Assembly (NCBI GenBank): GCA_018646865.1
Contig: JABGTW010000060.1
Span: 1 to 64,000, forward strand
Length of the DNA: 64,000 nt
Direction of reading: 5' to 3'
DNA from: Cryomorphaceae bacterium
GTDB lineage: Bacteria; Bacteroidota; Bacteroidia; Flavobacteriales; Flavobacteriaceae
The translations under genes and the position numbers were made by a program. Shown piece by piece: positions 27,880-38,127 of the stretch. The notes beneath the pieces are model-generated. The model worked only from the letters and a program-made list of their open reading frames with translations, was not told where the DNA came from and did no database searches. Each line of letters begins with the position of its first letter. Position 1 is the stretch's first letter.

Positions 27880-28350
27880 ATTCTCTGTAGTATCAAAAAG
27901 GTATTAAAATTAGATTCAGATATTCAAGAGAAGTTTAAGATCATTGCTATACATTCAAATCTAAAAATCTTCTCTTTAGCTTTTCAAATTAACAAATATT
28001 GCATCACAAATTTTATTAGATCTAATAATGATTTAAAATTTGAGAACAAGTCAAAAATTCTCCATTATACTTGGAATAATAAACAAAAAGGTATTGATTT
28101 TGAACTTTTTGAAAATAAATTTAATGTAGAAATTGTGGGGTCTGAACTAATAGAATCGCTTTTTAGTTTCGCAAATACAAAAGAGTTATCTTTGATAGAA
28201 TCACATAAAGAAGTTGATTTTTTTATTAAACAAAACTGTTATTTTTCAACATCTAATTTGATTGAAAGAATTTCTAAAATTCCTAATGTCTCACTTGTTT
28301 ATAAATTACCAAGTAAAGAGCTTTCGGAAAATTTTAATCTTGATATATGA
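27880..28350 (+). CDS. IPExxxVDY family protein; start uncertain (ATT 27880 or ATC 27892), ORF track shows only the GTG at 28135
   Basis: Frame is open from the fabF stop to 28350; IKKVLKLDSDIQEKFKIIAIHSNLKIFSLAFQINKY...ESHKEVDFFIKQ matches the family; no in-frame ATG/GTG/TTG before 28135. Confidence 0.65.
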   Translation: MLCSIKKVLKLDSDIQEKFKIIAIHSNLKIFSLAFQINKYCITNFIRSNNDLKFENKSKILHYTWNNKQKGIDFELFENKFNVEIVGSELIESLFSFANTKELSLIESHKEVDFFIKQNCYFSTSNLIERISKIPNVSLVYKLPSKELSENFNLDI

Positions 28351-29777
28351 AGAAACTAAAAAAAACAAAGATTATTGCTACTCTGGGACCATCTTCCTCA
28401 TCTAGTGGGGTCATTGAAAAACTTATAAAAGAAGGAGTGGATGTTTTGAGAATTAATTTTTCACATTCAAGCCATGAAGAAGCTCAGGTATTGATTAAAG
28501 AAATAAGAAAAATTAACACTAATCTAAATACTAATACTTCAATTCTTGCAGATCTTCAAGGTCCTAAACTTAGAATTGGAAAAATGAGACCAGATATCAG
28601 TCTTAATGTTGGATCTATAATAAAAATTAAAACAGGAAAAGAATTTATTGGAGATGATAAGGTGATATTTATAAATTATCAAACTCTTCCATTAGATATA
28701 AACATAGAAGAGAAAATTTTGATTGATGATGGTAAGATAATCTTAAAGGTGACTGAGACAAATAAAAAAGATCAAATATTAGCAGAAGTGATCCAAGGAG
28801 GTAATGTTTCATCAAATAAAGGATTTAACCTTCCAAACACTAGTATCTCTCAACCTGCTTTGACTGATAAAGATATTAAAGATGCAATATTCTCAGCTAA
28901 ACAAAATGTTGACTGGATAGCTCTTTCATTTGTAAGACAGGAATCTGATATAAAATCTTTAATAAAATTATTAGAAAAAAATACTGATTATAGAATTCCT
29001 GTTATTGCAAAAATTGAAAAACCTGAAGGTGTTAAAAATATTGATGATATTATGAAGTATGCAAGTGGGATAATGGTTGCTAGAGGAGACTTAGGTGTAG
29101 AAATTAATGCTGCTGAGGTTCCACTAATTCAAAAGAAGCTTGTAAATAAAGCAAAGAAAGCCAGAATTCCTGTAATAATTGCTACTCAAATGATGGAAAG
29201 TATGATGGAGAGTCTTAACCCTAATAGAGCTGAAGTTAATGACGTAGCTAACTCAGTTATGGATGGAGCAGATGCTTTAATGTTATCAGGTGAAACTTCT
29301 ATTGGTAAGCATCCTATTGAGGTTATAAGAACAATTTCAAAAATTATAGGCAAGGTTGAAAATTCAAATTTAATTTCATTAAAACATAAACATCCAACAG
29401 ATTATGATTCTGACAGATTTATAACAAAATCTGTTTGTTATTATGCAGCTAAAATTGCAAATGATACAAATGCAAAAGCTATAAGCACTCTAACTAATAG
29501 TGGTTACACTGCGTATCAAATTTCATCCTGGAGACCCAAAACACATGTTTTAGCTTTTACATCTAATTCAAGGATTTTAACCCAACTTAATCTTTTGTGG
29601 GGTGTAAAAGCATTTTATTATGATTGTACGGAAAGCACTGATAAAACTGTTGAAGAAATAAACAAAATCGCAGTGGATAATGAATATCTTCAAAAAAATG
29701 AAAAGGTTATTACTTTAACTTCAATGCCTATTCATGAAAAAGGAATGGTTAATACAGTTAGAGTTACAAAAATTTAA
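28347..29777 (+). CDS. pyk: Pyruvate kinase
   Basis: TKIIATLGPSS; VLRINFSHSSHEEA; MVARGDLGVE; ATQMMESM. Confidence 0.97.
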   Translation: MKKLKKTKIIATLGPSSSSSGVIEKLIKEGVDVLRINFSHSSHEEAQVLIKEIRKINTNLNTNTSILADLQGPKLRIGKMRPDISLNVGSIIKIKTGKEFIGDDKVIFINYQTLPLDINIEEKILIDDGKIILKVTETNKKDQILAEVIQGGNVSSNKGFNLPNTSISQPALTDKDIKDAIFSAKQNVDWIALSFVRQESDIKSLIKLLEKNTDYRIPVIAKIEKPEGVKNIDDIMKYASGIMVARGDLGVEINAAEVPLIQKKLVNKAKKARIPVIIATQMMESMMESLNPNRAEVNDVANSVMDGADALMLSGETSIGKHPIEVIRTISKIIGKVENSNLISLKHKHPTDYDSDRFITKSVCYYAAKIANDTNAKAISTLTNSGYTAYQISSWRPKTHVLAFTSNSRILTQLNLLWGVKAFYYDCTESTDKTVEEINKIAVDNEYLQKNEKVITLTSMPIHEKGMVNTVRVTKI

Positions 29778-29779
29778 AT

Positions 29780-31318
29780 ATGAAAAATATAGATCATTTA
29801 TTTAATAAATATGGACTTAATAAATTAAGTCATGGATGTTCTACTGGTTCTGAATGGTTTAGTTCTGGAGAAACAATCCAAAGTTTTTCACCAGTTGATG
29901 GGAAATTAATTGGAGAAATTTCTTCAGGATCAAAAAAAGATTTTGACCATATTATTCAAGTTTCAAAAAAGGCATTTAAAGAATTTAGAGAAATTCCTGC
30001 ACCTAAAAGAGGAGAATTAGTTCGTCAATTTGGAAATAAACTTAGAGAAGAAAAAGAATTGCTTGGAACCCTAGTCTCTTATGAGATGGGTAAATCTTAT
30101 CAAGAAGGACTTGGTGAAGTTCAGGAAATGATCGATATATGTGACTTTGCAGTAGGGTTGTCTAGGCAGCTTCATGGACTAACAATGCATTCTGAAAGAC
30201 CAACTCATAGAATGTATGAACAATATCATCCTCTAGGAATTGTTGGAATAATTTCTGCATTTAACTTCCCAGTCGCTGTTTGGAGTTGGAATGTTGCATT
30301 AGCTTGGGTTTGTGGAAATGTTGCTATTTGGAAGCCAAGTGAAAAAACTCCGCTATGTAGTATTGTTTGTCAAAAAATTATAGGTGAAGTTCTTAAAGAG
30401 AATAATATTCCTGAAGGAGTTTCGTGTTTAATAAATGGTGATTATAAAATCGGTGAGATGTTATCACAAAGCAAAAATATTCCTCTTGTATCTGCAACAG
30501 GGTCTACAAGGATGGGTAAAATTGTTTCTGAAAAAGTTGGTGCACGCTTAGGTAAAACTTTACTTGAACTTGGAGGAAATAATGCTATAATAGTTACACC
30601 TGATGCTGATTTAAAAATGATGATGATGGGAACCGTTTTTGGAGCAGTTGGTACTTGTGGACAAAGGTGTACATCAACAAGGAGATTGATTGTTCATGAT
30701 AAAGTATACGATAAAGTTAAAGACTCATTAATTAAAGCTTATAATCAAATTAAGATTGGAGATCCTCTTGACTCAAACAATCATGTTGGACCTCTTATAG
30801 ACAAGCTAGCTGTAGAATCTTATCAAAATACAATATCACAAGTAAATGATCAAGGTGGTAGTTGGTTAGTTGAAGGTGAAGTCCTTTCTGGTGATAAATT
30901 TAGCAGTGGTTGTTACGTAAAACCTGCAATTGCTGAGGTTGATCATTCCTTAAAAATTGTTCATCATGAAACATTTGCTCCTATTTTATATTTAATAAAA
31001 TATTCAGGAGAGATTCAAAATGCAATAGAAATTCAAAATGAGGTTGATCAAGGTCTTTCTTCAGCGATAATGACTAATAACTTAAAAGAAGCTGAAACAT
31101 TTCTATCACACTGGGGAAGTGATTGTGGAATTGCTAATGTTAATATTGGAACATCTGGAGCTGAAATTGGTGGTGCATTTGGTGGAGAAAAAGATACAGG
31201 AGGCGGAAGAGAAAGTGGATCTGATGCCTGGAAAGTATACATGAGAAGACAAACTAATACTATAAATTTCTCTTCTGAACTTCCATTAGCTCAGGGCATA
31301 AAGTTTGATATAGGGTAG
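29780..31318 (+). CDS. ALDH7/AmaB-type aldehyde dehydrogenase
   Basis: SAFNFPVAVWSWNVALAWVCGN; LELGGNNAIIV; GTCGQRCTSTRR catalytic Cys. Confidence 0.9.
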   Translation: MKNIDHLFNKYGLNKLSHGCSTGSEWFSSGETIQSFSPVDGKLIGEISSGSKKDFDHIIQVSKKAFKEFREIPAPKRGELVRQFGNKLREEKELLGTLVSYEMGKSYQEGLGEVQEMIDICDFAVGLSRQLHGLTMHSERPTHRMYEQYHPLGIVGIISAFNFPVAVWSWNVALAWVCGNVAIWKPSEKTPLCSIVCQKIIGEVLKENNIPEGVSCLINGDYKIGEMLSQSKNIPLVSATGSTRMGKIVSEKVGARLGKTLLELGGNNAIIVTPDADLKMMMMGTVFGAVGTCGQRCTSTRRLIVHDKVYDKVKDSLIKAYNQIKIGDPLDSNNHVGPLIDKLAVESYQNTISQVNDQGGSWLVEGEVLSGDKFSSGCYVKPAIAEVDHSLKIVHHETFAPILYLIKYSGEIQNAIEIQNEVDQGLSSAIMTNNLKEAETFLSHWGSDCGIANVNIGTSGAEIGGAFGGEKDTGGGRESGSDAWKVYMRRQTNTINFSSELPLAQGIKFDIG

Positions 31319-31324
31319 AAGTAA

Positions 31325-32329
31325 TTATTTAAATTGATTCAAAAACCTGATATCATTTTCAAAAAAGAGTCTTATATCTGGGATTTGATAAATAAGCATA
31401 GCTATTCTTTCAATACCTAAACCAAATGCATAACCAGTATACTTTTCTGAGTCAATATTACAGTTTTCTAAAACATTTGGATCAACCATACCACAGCCCA
31501 TAATTTCTAACCAACCTGTTCCTTTTGTGATTCTATAATCAGTCTCTGTCTCTAGACCCCAATAAATATCTACTTCAGCACTTGGTTCAGTAAATGGAAA
31601 AAATGATGGTCTAAATCTTAACTTAGATTTTCCAAACATAGATTTAGTAAAATAAAGTATCATCTGTTTTAAATTTGAAAACGAAACATTTTCATCAACA
31701 TAAATTCCTTCAATTTGATGAAAAATACAATGTGATCTAGATGATATTGCCTCATTCCTATATACTCTTCCAGGTGAAATTATTTTTAATGGAGGTGGGT
31801 TGTCTTCAAGATATCTTACCTGAACTGAAGAGGTATGAGTTCTTAATAGAATATCGGGATTTTGCTGAATAAAAAAAGTGTCTTGCATATCTCTTGCAGG
31901 ATGATGCTGAGGAAGGTTAAGTGCAGTAAAGTTATGCCAATCATCTTCAATCTCAGGTCCTTCAGACAGCTCAAATCCTACTTTTGAAAATATATCAATA
32001 ATTCGATTTTTAATTAAAGTTATTGGATGAAGTGAACCTGATGAAACTGGAAATCCTGGTTTTGTAAAATCTTCTAAAATTATCTTACTTGATTTTTTAA
32101 TATTTGATTTTAAAATATCATATTTTTTTTTTGCAAGAAGCTTTAATTCATTTATTTTTTGCCCAAATTCTTTTTTTTGATCAGGCGGAACATTTTTAAA
32201 GTCTGAAAATAGCTCATTAATTAAACCTTTTCTTCCAAGAAACCTAATCTTTAAAGACTCAATCTCATTTAGGTCCTGTGAGTCAAACTTATTTAAATCT
32301 GAAATATATCCCTCAAGTTTTTCTATCAT
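31325..32329 (-). CDS. pheS: Phenylalanyl-tRNA synthetase alpha subunit
   Basis: LNLPQHHPARDMQDTFF; FRPSFFPFTEPSAEVDI; GFGLGIERIAML-like motif (YAFGLGIERIAML). Confidence 0.96.
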   Translation of the reverse strand: MIEKLEGYISDLNKFDSQDLNEIESLKIRFLGRKGLINELFSDFKNVPPDQKKEFGQKINELKLLAKKKYDILKSNIKKSSKIILEDFTKPGFPVSSGSLHPITLIKNRIIDIFSKVGFELSEGPEIEDDWHNFTALNLPQHHPARDMQDTFFIQQNPDILLRTHTSSVQVRYLEDNPPPLKIISPGRVYRNEAISSRSHCIFHQIEGIYVDENVSFSNLKQMILYFTKSMFGKSKLRFRPSFFPFTEPSAEVDIYWGLETETDYRITKGTGWLEIMGCGMVDPNVLENCNIDSEKYTGYAFGLGIERIAMLIYQIPDIRLFFENDIRFLNQFK

Positions 32330-32399
32330 CTTAATTTTTTAATTAAAATTCAAAGCGTGTAATTATCCTTATGTATATTGCAAATATAAATTAAGTTTT

Positions 32400-32897
32400 A
32401 TGAATTTGATTGATTTATTAATAATTGCAATAATAAGTTTTGGAGTTATTAGGGGGTATTCAAAAGGTTTAATTATTGAGCTATCGAGTTTCTTTGGAAT
32501 TTTTATTTCCTTTTTTATATCTGGCAATATTGACAGTCTTTTGTCTCAACAGATAATAAAATTTATAAACCTGAATCTTAATTTAGTTAATACAATCTCC
32601 TTTATTATAATTTTTATTCTTAGTTATTCACTGATTATTTTTTTTGCAAAAGGGTTTACCAAACTTGCAAAAATTGTCTACTTAGGTCTTCTAAATAGTT
32701 TAATGGGAGGGCTTTTTGGAGGGCTTAAACTATTATTAATTCTATTGATTCTAACAAAAGTTGTTTTTTCTCTAAATCTATTATCAATTTCCCTAATTAG
32801 TGAATCAACACTGATGGTTCAAATGCACATACTATCTGAAATTCTATTTGATTCGTTTGAAATTAGTACAGAATTATATCAAGAGAAATTAATCTAG
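32400..32897 (+). CDS. CvpA family membrane protein
   Basis: NLIDLLIIAIISFGVIRGYSKGLIIELSSFFGI N-terminal signature. Confidence 0.85.
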   Translation: MNLIDLLIIAIISFGVIRGYSKGLIIELSSFFGIFISFFISGNIDSLLSQQIIKFINLNLNLVNTISFIIIFILSYSLIIFFAKGFTKLAKIVYLGLLNSLMGGLFGGLKLLLILLILTKVVFSLNLLSISLISESTLMVQMHILSEILFDSFEISTELYQEKLI

Positions 32898-33629
32898 AAT
32901 TTTTAAACTAGATAATTGAACCCATCCTAGTGTTCCATTTTCAAGCTGAATGCTTACCCAGTCTTGAATAATATCTACCTGTCTAACCTTAGTCCCCTCA
33001 TGAAGTAGAAATTTTAATTCAGAAATTTTATTGGGTTCAGACCAAACCTCAATTTCTTTATCATATATAATTGCATATTTTATTTCACTTAATTTTTTCT
33101 TTTCAAGATTTATAAATATTGTCAAAGAAGATAAAATCAAAAAAATAATTGAAACACTAAAGAATAGTCTTTTAAATTTTGAGTCATTTGAAAGTATATA
33201 AAAAATAGATGAAAAACACATAATCCAGATTAAAACAATAAGTGTGACCGACCATCCTTTCTCTGAAAATAAATCTAAAATTGAAAGTTTTAAATTTTGT
33301 ATATCAGTAACTGGTAATACTTCTATTTTATCAATTCGTAGATTTTGAGCAAATGACAAATTTGTTAAAACATCTTCATCATTTGGAGAAATTGATTTTG
33401 CTTTTTCATAATAAAAATTGCTATCAGGAATATTGTTTAATTTATAAAATGAATTTCCAATATTGAAATAAAGCTCAGCACTTTCATATCCAGACTCTAA
33501 AATATCTAAATATCCTGTAACTGCATTTTGATAATCTCCGTTTGTATAGAAATCATTTGATTGCTCAAATAAATCTTCAACAACTTGGTTGTTTAAAAGA
33601 ATTGATAAAAAAATCAAAATTATCTTCAT
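32889..33629 (-). CDS. batE: BatE: TPR plus C-terminal SH3-like protein
   Basis: TPR followed by TM segments and W-containing SH3-like tail; position in bat operon. Confidence 0.82.
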   Translation of the reverse strand: MKIILIFLSILLNNQVVEDLFEQSNDFYTNGDYQNAVTGYLDILESGYESAELYFNIGNSFYKLNNIPDSNFYYEKAKSISPNDEDVLTNLSFAQNLRIDKIEVLPVTDIQNLKLSILDLFSEKGWSVTLIVLIWIMCFSSIFYILSNDSKFKRLFFSVSIIFLILSSLTIFINLEKKKLSEIKYAIIYDKEIEVWSEPNKISELKFLLHEGTKVRQVDIIQDWVSIQLENGTLGWVQLSSLKILD

Positions 33630-35368
33630 GATTTAACTTTTAAAATTGAACTAATTGCTTTTCTAGCATTTTCTAAATCTTTGTTCATTATACTATCTGA
33701 AGATCTGGAATATTTAGCTTTCTCACAGTTTTCAATTAATTTTATTATTAGTAGAATATCGTCTTTATTTAGTCCTTTTTCTTCCCCTATCTGTTCTATT
33801 TTTTCCTTATTTAAGCTTTCCATTTTAATTGAAAATTTAATCATTAAACTTTTTATAATAGCTTTTTCAATTTTATCATAAAATAAAACCTTGTCTCCAA
33901 TTGATTTTTTTGCAGATTCTATCATTTTATTAATCTGCTTTTCCTGAATTCTAATTAACTCAGAAGACGATTCTTTTCTATTTTTTTTATATGTTTTGAA
34001 TAGTAGCAAAGAAAGAAGTAACACAAATGGTGTAGTTACTGTTACATAGAAAAATTTAGATTTAAAAAATATATCACTTTTAACTTCTCTAAGGTTTGCG
34101 TTAATTTTAATAAAGCGGAATGAGTCATTTGAAGAAATGATGTTTGAATTTTCATTATTAATTGCATTGGTTACCACTGGACCATCATAAACATCAATTG
34201 TAAGCCTTAGCGATTTTAAAATTTTATATTTTTCTATCTCTGGATCAAAATATGAGAACTCAACTTCTTCAATTGGAAAATTTCCTTGAAATCTGGGAAT
34301 AACTGTAAAAAATTTAGAAACAGACCCACTCATGCCTGATAGGTTTGTATTTATAAGTTCCTCTCTTTCTGGCTCAAAAAGTTCCATTGAGTTTGGTACT
34401 AAAATATCTGGCAAATCAAATAGTTTAAGATTTCCATTACCCTTAACTTTAAGTTCAGCCATAAAAGATTCAGTTGCCCTTAGAGAGTTTTTATTTAAAA
34501 TTACATCAAACTCAAATTTACCAACTGCACCAGAAAAACTATTAGGTTTCCCTATCTGAGGTAAGTCTTTTACTGTAATTCTTCTCATACCTGTAGATAT
34601 TAACTGAGAAGTTTGATCATAAATAACATTACCAAAAAAGTCCCTTTTGTCAGTTGGGACATCAAGAACTAAGTTTAATGATAAAGGGGAAATTTCTAAT
34701 TGACCTATCTTTTGGGGATATAGAACTACTTTTCTCCATTCTACAACATTATAATTTTGTCCTTTATATATCTCTCTCTGCACTTTTAATTGAGGTATTT
34801 TTATGGTTTGACTCCAGAAATCTTTGAATTTGGGAGTCTCTGTCTCACGTGCATCCGATATATTAATTGGAGCTTTATAATAAAGTTTGTAAACTACCGT
34901 TATTGGTTCATTTAAATAAGGTGAACGTTTGGAAATTAATGCTCTCAATTCTATATCATCATCATTATAATATTGAGTTATTGTATCAGAGGGCTGCTGA
35001 ACGGAATCTGTAATTAAAACTTCAATCTGAAGTGATTTATATATTTCACCATCTATTTCAATTGACGCTTGATTTATTTTTAGTCTACCTTTTTTAATTG
35101 GTTGTAGGAAATAAGAATATGTCTTTGAAAATCTTCTTTCTCCATTTACATAGGAAGTTTTTATGGATTGATTTGGGCCTCCAATTATTTGAAAGTTGTC
35201 AAATTCAGGAGGAGAAAAATTATCTCCATTTTGATTCATAACAAAATCAACCCTTAATCTTTCATTTAGCGCAAGTTTAGATTTACTTACTGAGGCTTCA
35301 AAGTTTACCTGAGCACTTAAAAATAAAGAATTCAAACTTAGAAATAATATGAAAATTTTTTTTACCAA
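33626..35368 (-). CDS. batD: BatD family protein
   Basis: VNFEASVSKSKLALNERLRVDF N-terminus; operon context. Confidence 0.88.
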   Translation of the reverse strand: MVKKIFILFLSLNSLFLSAQVNFEASVSKSKLALNERLRVDFVMNQNGDNFSPPEFDNFQIIGGPNQSIKTSYVNGERRFSKTYSYFLQPIKKGRLKINQASIEIDGEIYKSLQIEVLITDSVQQPSDTITQYYNDDDIELRALISKRSPYLNEPITVVYKLYYKAPINISDARETETPKFKDFWSQTIKIPQLKVQREIYKGQNYNVVEWRKVVLYPQKIGQLEISPLSLNLVLDVPTDKRDFFGNVIYDQTSQLISTGMRRITVKDLPQIGKPNSFSGAVGKFEFDVILNKNSLRATESFMAELKVKGNGNLKLFDLPDILVPNSMELFEPEREELINTNLSGMSGSVSKFFTVIPRFQGNFPIEEVEFSYFDPEIEKYKILKSLRLTIDVYDGPVVTNAINNENSNIISSNDSFRFIKINANLREVKSDIFFKSKFFYVTVTTPFVLLLSLLLFKTYKKNRKESSSELIRIQEKQINKMIESAKKSIGDKVLFYDKIEKAIIKSLMIKFSIKMESLNKEKIEQIGEEKGLNKDDILLIIKLIENCEKAKYSRSSDSIMNKDLENARKAISSILKVKS

Positions 35369-36099
35369 TCTTTTTCAGCTTTTTTTGTTGTTTGAACTTT
35401 CTTTTTTCCAGATTTTAACTTTTGATTTAAATCTTTTTCAATATTATTTACAGCTTCAAGAAGGTTTTCCATTTGTTGTTTTGAAAGTCCACCTCCTTGA
35501 TCTTTTTCTTGATTTTCATTTTTTTCTTTAGGTTTTTCTTTCTCAGTATCAGAATCTTGATCGCTATTTTGATTTTGATCTTTATTTTCTTTTTGATCTT
35601 CAGATTTATCTTTCTTTTCATCTTCAGATTCATTATTGTTTTGAGAGTTTTGACGCTTATCTCCTTCTAAGAATTTTTTTGCTAAAGCATAATTATATCT
35701 AGTTTCATCATCTTCCGAGTAACTTCTAAGTGCATTTTTGTAGGCTTCAACAGCTTGAGCATAATCTTTTTTCTTCATGTATGAATTACCAAGATTATGA
35801 AATGCTGAATGCCTTTCAATATCTAATTCAGAGTTTTTTTGAGTTTTAAAATATTCTTGAATTGCCTCGTCATAATTTTCATTTTCAAAAAGTATATTAC
35901 CTAGATTATGAGCTGCTTTAGATTTAGCTTTATCTTTTGAGATAGCTTTTCGATATTCTACTTCTGCCTCAGTGTAATTTTTATTAATAGATTGTTTATT
36001 TCCATTAAAGACAAGATTATTTGGATCATCTTGACTATATGATGAAAAAGTAGTTACTAGAAATAGTAATGATATGTAATAGCTATTCTTCATTCTCAT
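35362..36099 (-). CDS. batC: BatC TPR protein with acidic low-complexity linker
   Basis: TPR repeats; position between batB and batD. Confidence 0.82.
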   Translation of the reverse strand: MRMKNSYYISLLFLVTTFSSYSQDDPNNLVFNGNKQSINKNYTEAEVEYRKAISKDKAKSKAAHNLGNILFENENYDEAIQEYFKTQKNSELDIERHSAFHNLGNSYMKKKDYAQAVEAYKNALRSYSEDDETRYNYALAKKFLEGDKRQNSQNNNESEDEKKDKSEDQKENKDQNQNSDQDSDTEKEKPKEKNENQEKDQGGGLSKQQMENLLEAVNNIEKDLNQKLKSGKKKVQTTKKAEKDW

Positions 36100-37123
36100 T
36101 AAATAGATTTAAATTTTGTATCCATTTTGTTTTAGTTTGAAATATAAAAATATCAGAAATGATAAACAATAATGATAATAAAATAAATGCTTGAAACTGC
36201 TGTTTATATTCAACAAACTGAGATGATTCAAATTCTGATTTATCAATTTTATCTAATTTTGATTTTATAATTTCTAATGCCTCATCTGTAATATTTCCAT
36301 CAATATACTCCCCTTTTGAAGAATCAGCTATTTTAAGTAAAATATCACTATTACGTTTTGTTATTACTACTTCACCATTACTATCTTTTTTGTATGAATC
36401 AACCATTCCGTCTATTTTAATTGGAATTGTTGTCCCGGCTTCTTGACCTACGCCAATTGTAATAAGATTAATATTATTTTCAGTAATTAAATTAGTAATA
36501 CTATCCGGTATATCATCATGATCTTCTCCATCAGAAATAAGTATCAAAACTCTATTAGTTTCAGAATTTTGATCAAAGAAATTTACTGATAGGTTTAATG
36601 CTGAATCAATTGAAGTGCCTTGAGAAGACAACATATCAGTGTCTATTATTTGTAAAAAATTCTTTACTGAAGCAAAGTCCGTTGTAAGAGGTACTTGAGG
36701 AATAGCCTGTGCAGCATAAGCTACAATTCCAACTCTATCAGTGCTTAAAGAATTAATAACTTCAGAAACAATTCTTTTTGACCTAATAAGTCTATTAGGA
36801 GCAACATCTTCAGCTAGCATACTCTTAGAAACATCAATAGCAAAAACAATATCAACTCCTTCTCTATTGATTGATTTTAATTCAGTTCCAATTTTTGGAT
36901 TTGCAAGAGCTATACATAAAAATAATATTATGAATGATTCGAATACGAGTTTTAGATTGAGTTTGAAATTTGACCTATTAGGACTTATATGGTCAAGTAA
37001 TTCTTTATTTGAAAAAAACTTTTGAATCCTTTTTCTCCATGACATATAAAACCAATTAATGATTATAACTACAGGAATTATAAGTGTTAAATAAAGAAAA
37101 TATGGATTATCAAACTGATACAT
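36083..37123 (-). CDS. batB: BatB VWA-domain membrane protein
   Basis: FAIDVSKSMLAEDVAPNRLIRSK MIDAS motif. Confidence 0.9.
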   Translation of the reverse strand: MYQFDNPYFLYLTLIIPVVIIINWFYMSWRKRIQKFFSNKELLDHISPNRSNFKLNLKLVFESFIILFLCIALANPKIGTELKSINREGVDIVFAIDVSKSMLAEDVAPNRLIRSKRIVSEVINSLSTDRVGIVAYAAQAIPQVPLTTDFASVKNFLQIIDTDMLSSQGTSIDSALNLSVNFFDQNSETNRVLILISDGEDHDDIPDSITNLITENNINLITIGVGQEAGTTIPIKIDGMVDSYKKDSNGEVVITKRNSDILLKIADSSKGEYIDGNITDEALEIIKSKLDKIDKSEFESSQFVEYKQQFQAFILLSLLFIISDIFIFQTKTKWIQNLNLFNENEE

Positions 37124-38127
37124 TATATAAAGCTCTTAAAGATTGTTTTTCTTGCAATTATTTCAATAATAAATAGGATTAATCCGACTAACACAAAAGG
37201 TCTGTATTTCTCAGAGACATTTGTAAAAATAGTTTCAGTTATTTCAGTCTTCTCTAGTTTATTAATTTCATCATATATGTTTTGTAATTCTAGGTTATCA
37301 GTAGCTCTAAAATATCTTCCTGAAGTTTTTTCAGATATATATCTTAAGAGTTCCTCATCAATCTCGACTTTTGTTAAACTAAATTGAAAACTTCCATTAG
37401 GTAAAATTGAAACTGGAGCTAAGGCTCTTCCATTTGTGCCAAGACCTATTGTATAGGTTTTAATTTCATATTCTGCTGCAAGTTCTGCTGAAACTCTAGG
37501 ATCTATAAATCCTGAATTATTAACGCCATCTGTAAGGAGAATTATTACTTTACTTTTTGCTGTACTTTCCTTTAGCCTATTTACAGCAGTTGAAAGTCCC
37601 ATGCCTATAGCTGTTCCATCTTCTAAAAGTGATTCATAATTTATCTCACTTAGAGATTGCTTTAAAATCAATTTATCTGTAGTAACTGGTGTTTTAGTAT
37701 AACTCTCTGCAGCATAAACAACAAGACCAATTCTATCATTAGGTCTGTCATCTATAAAGTTAGAAGCAACATTCTTTAATGCAGTTAGTCTGTCAGGCTT
37801 AAGGTCCTTTGATAACATACTTGATGATATATCAATAACCATTACTATATCAATACCTCTTGATGTTTTAATTCTTTTAGATGTAGACTTTGATTGAGGT
37901 CTTGAAACGGCAATAATTAATAGTGATATCACTATTATTCTAATTATATTCAATAGAGGTCTAAGTTTTGATATATATGAATTATTTAGCTTCAATAACG
38001 ATAACGAAGAATGAAATAATGTGGCTTGGGTTAGTTTTCCATATCTAAACCAAAAGAATATAGCAAGAGGAACTATAATTAGTATTATAAGAAATTCTGG
38101 ATCCGCAAAGTAAATATCATTTAGCAT
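37123..38127 (-). CDS. batA: BatA VWA-domain membrane protein
   Basis: GIDIVMVIDISSSMLSKDLKPDRL MIDAS motif. Confidence 0.92.
   Translation of the reverse strand: MLNDIYFADPEFLIILIIVPLAIFFWFRYGKLTQATLFHSSLSLLKLNNSYISKLRPLLNIIRIIVISLLIIAVSRPQSKSTSKRIKTSRGIDIVMVIDISSSMLSKDLKPDRLTALKNVASNFIDDRPNDRIGLVVYAAESYTKTPVTTDKLILKQSLSEINYESLLEDGTAIGMGLSTAVNRLKESTAKSKVIILLTDGVNNSGFIDPRVSAELAAEYEIKTYTIGLGTNGRALAPVSILPNGSFQFSLTKVEIDEELLRYISEKTSGRYFRATDNLELQNIYDEINKLEKTEITETIFTNVSEKYRPFVLVGLILFIIEIIARKTIFKSFI

Noticed and set aside
35448-35633. Minus-strand ORF MNLKMKRKINLKIKKKIKIKIKI...
   Set aside because: Out-of-frame reading of the acidic low-complexity linker of BatC
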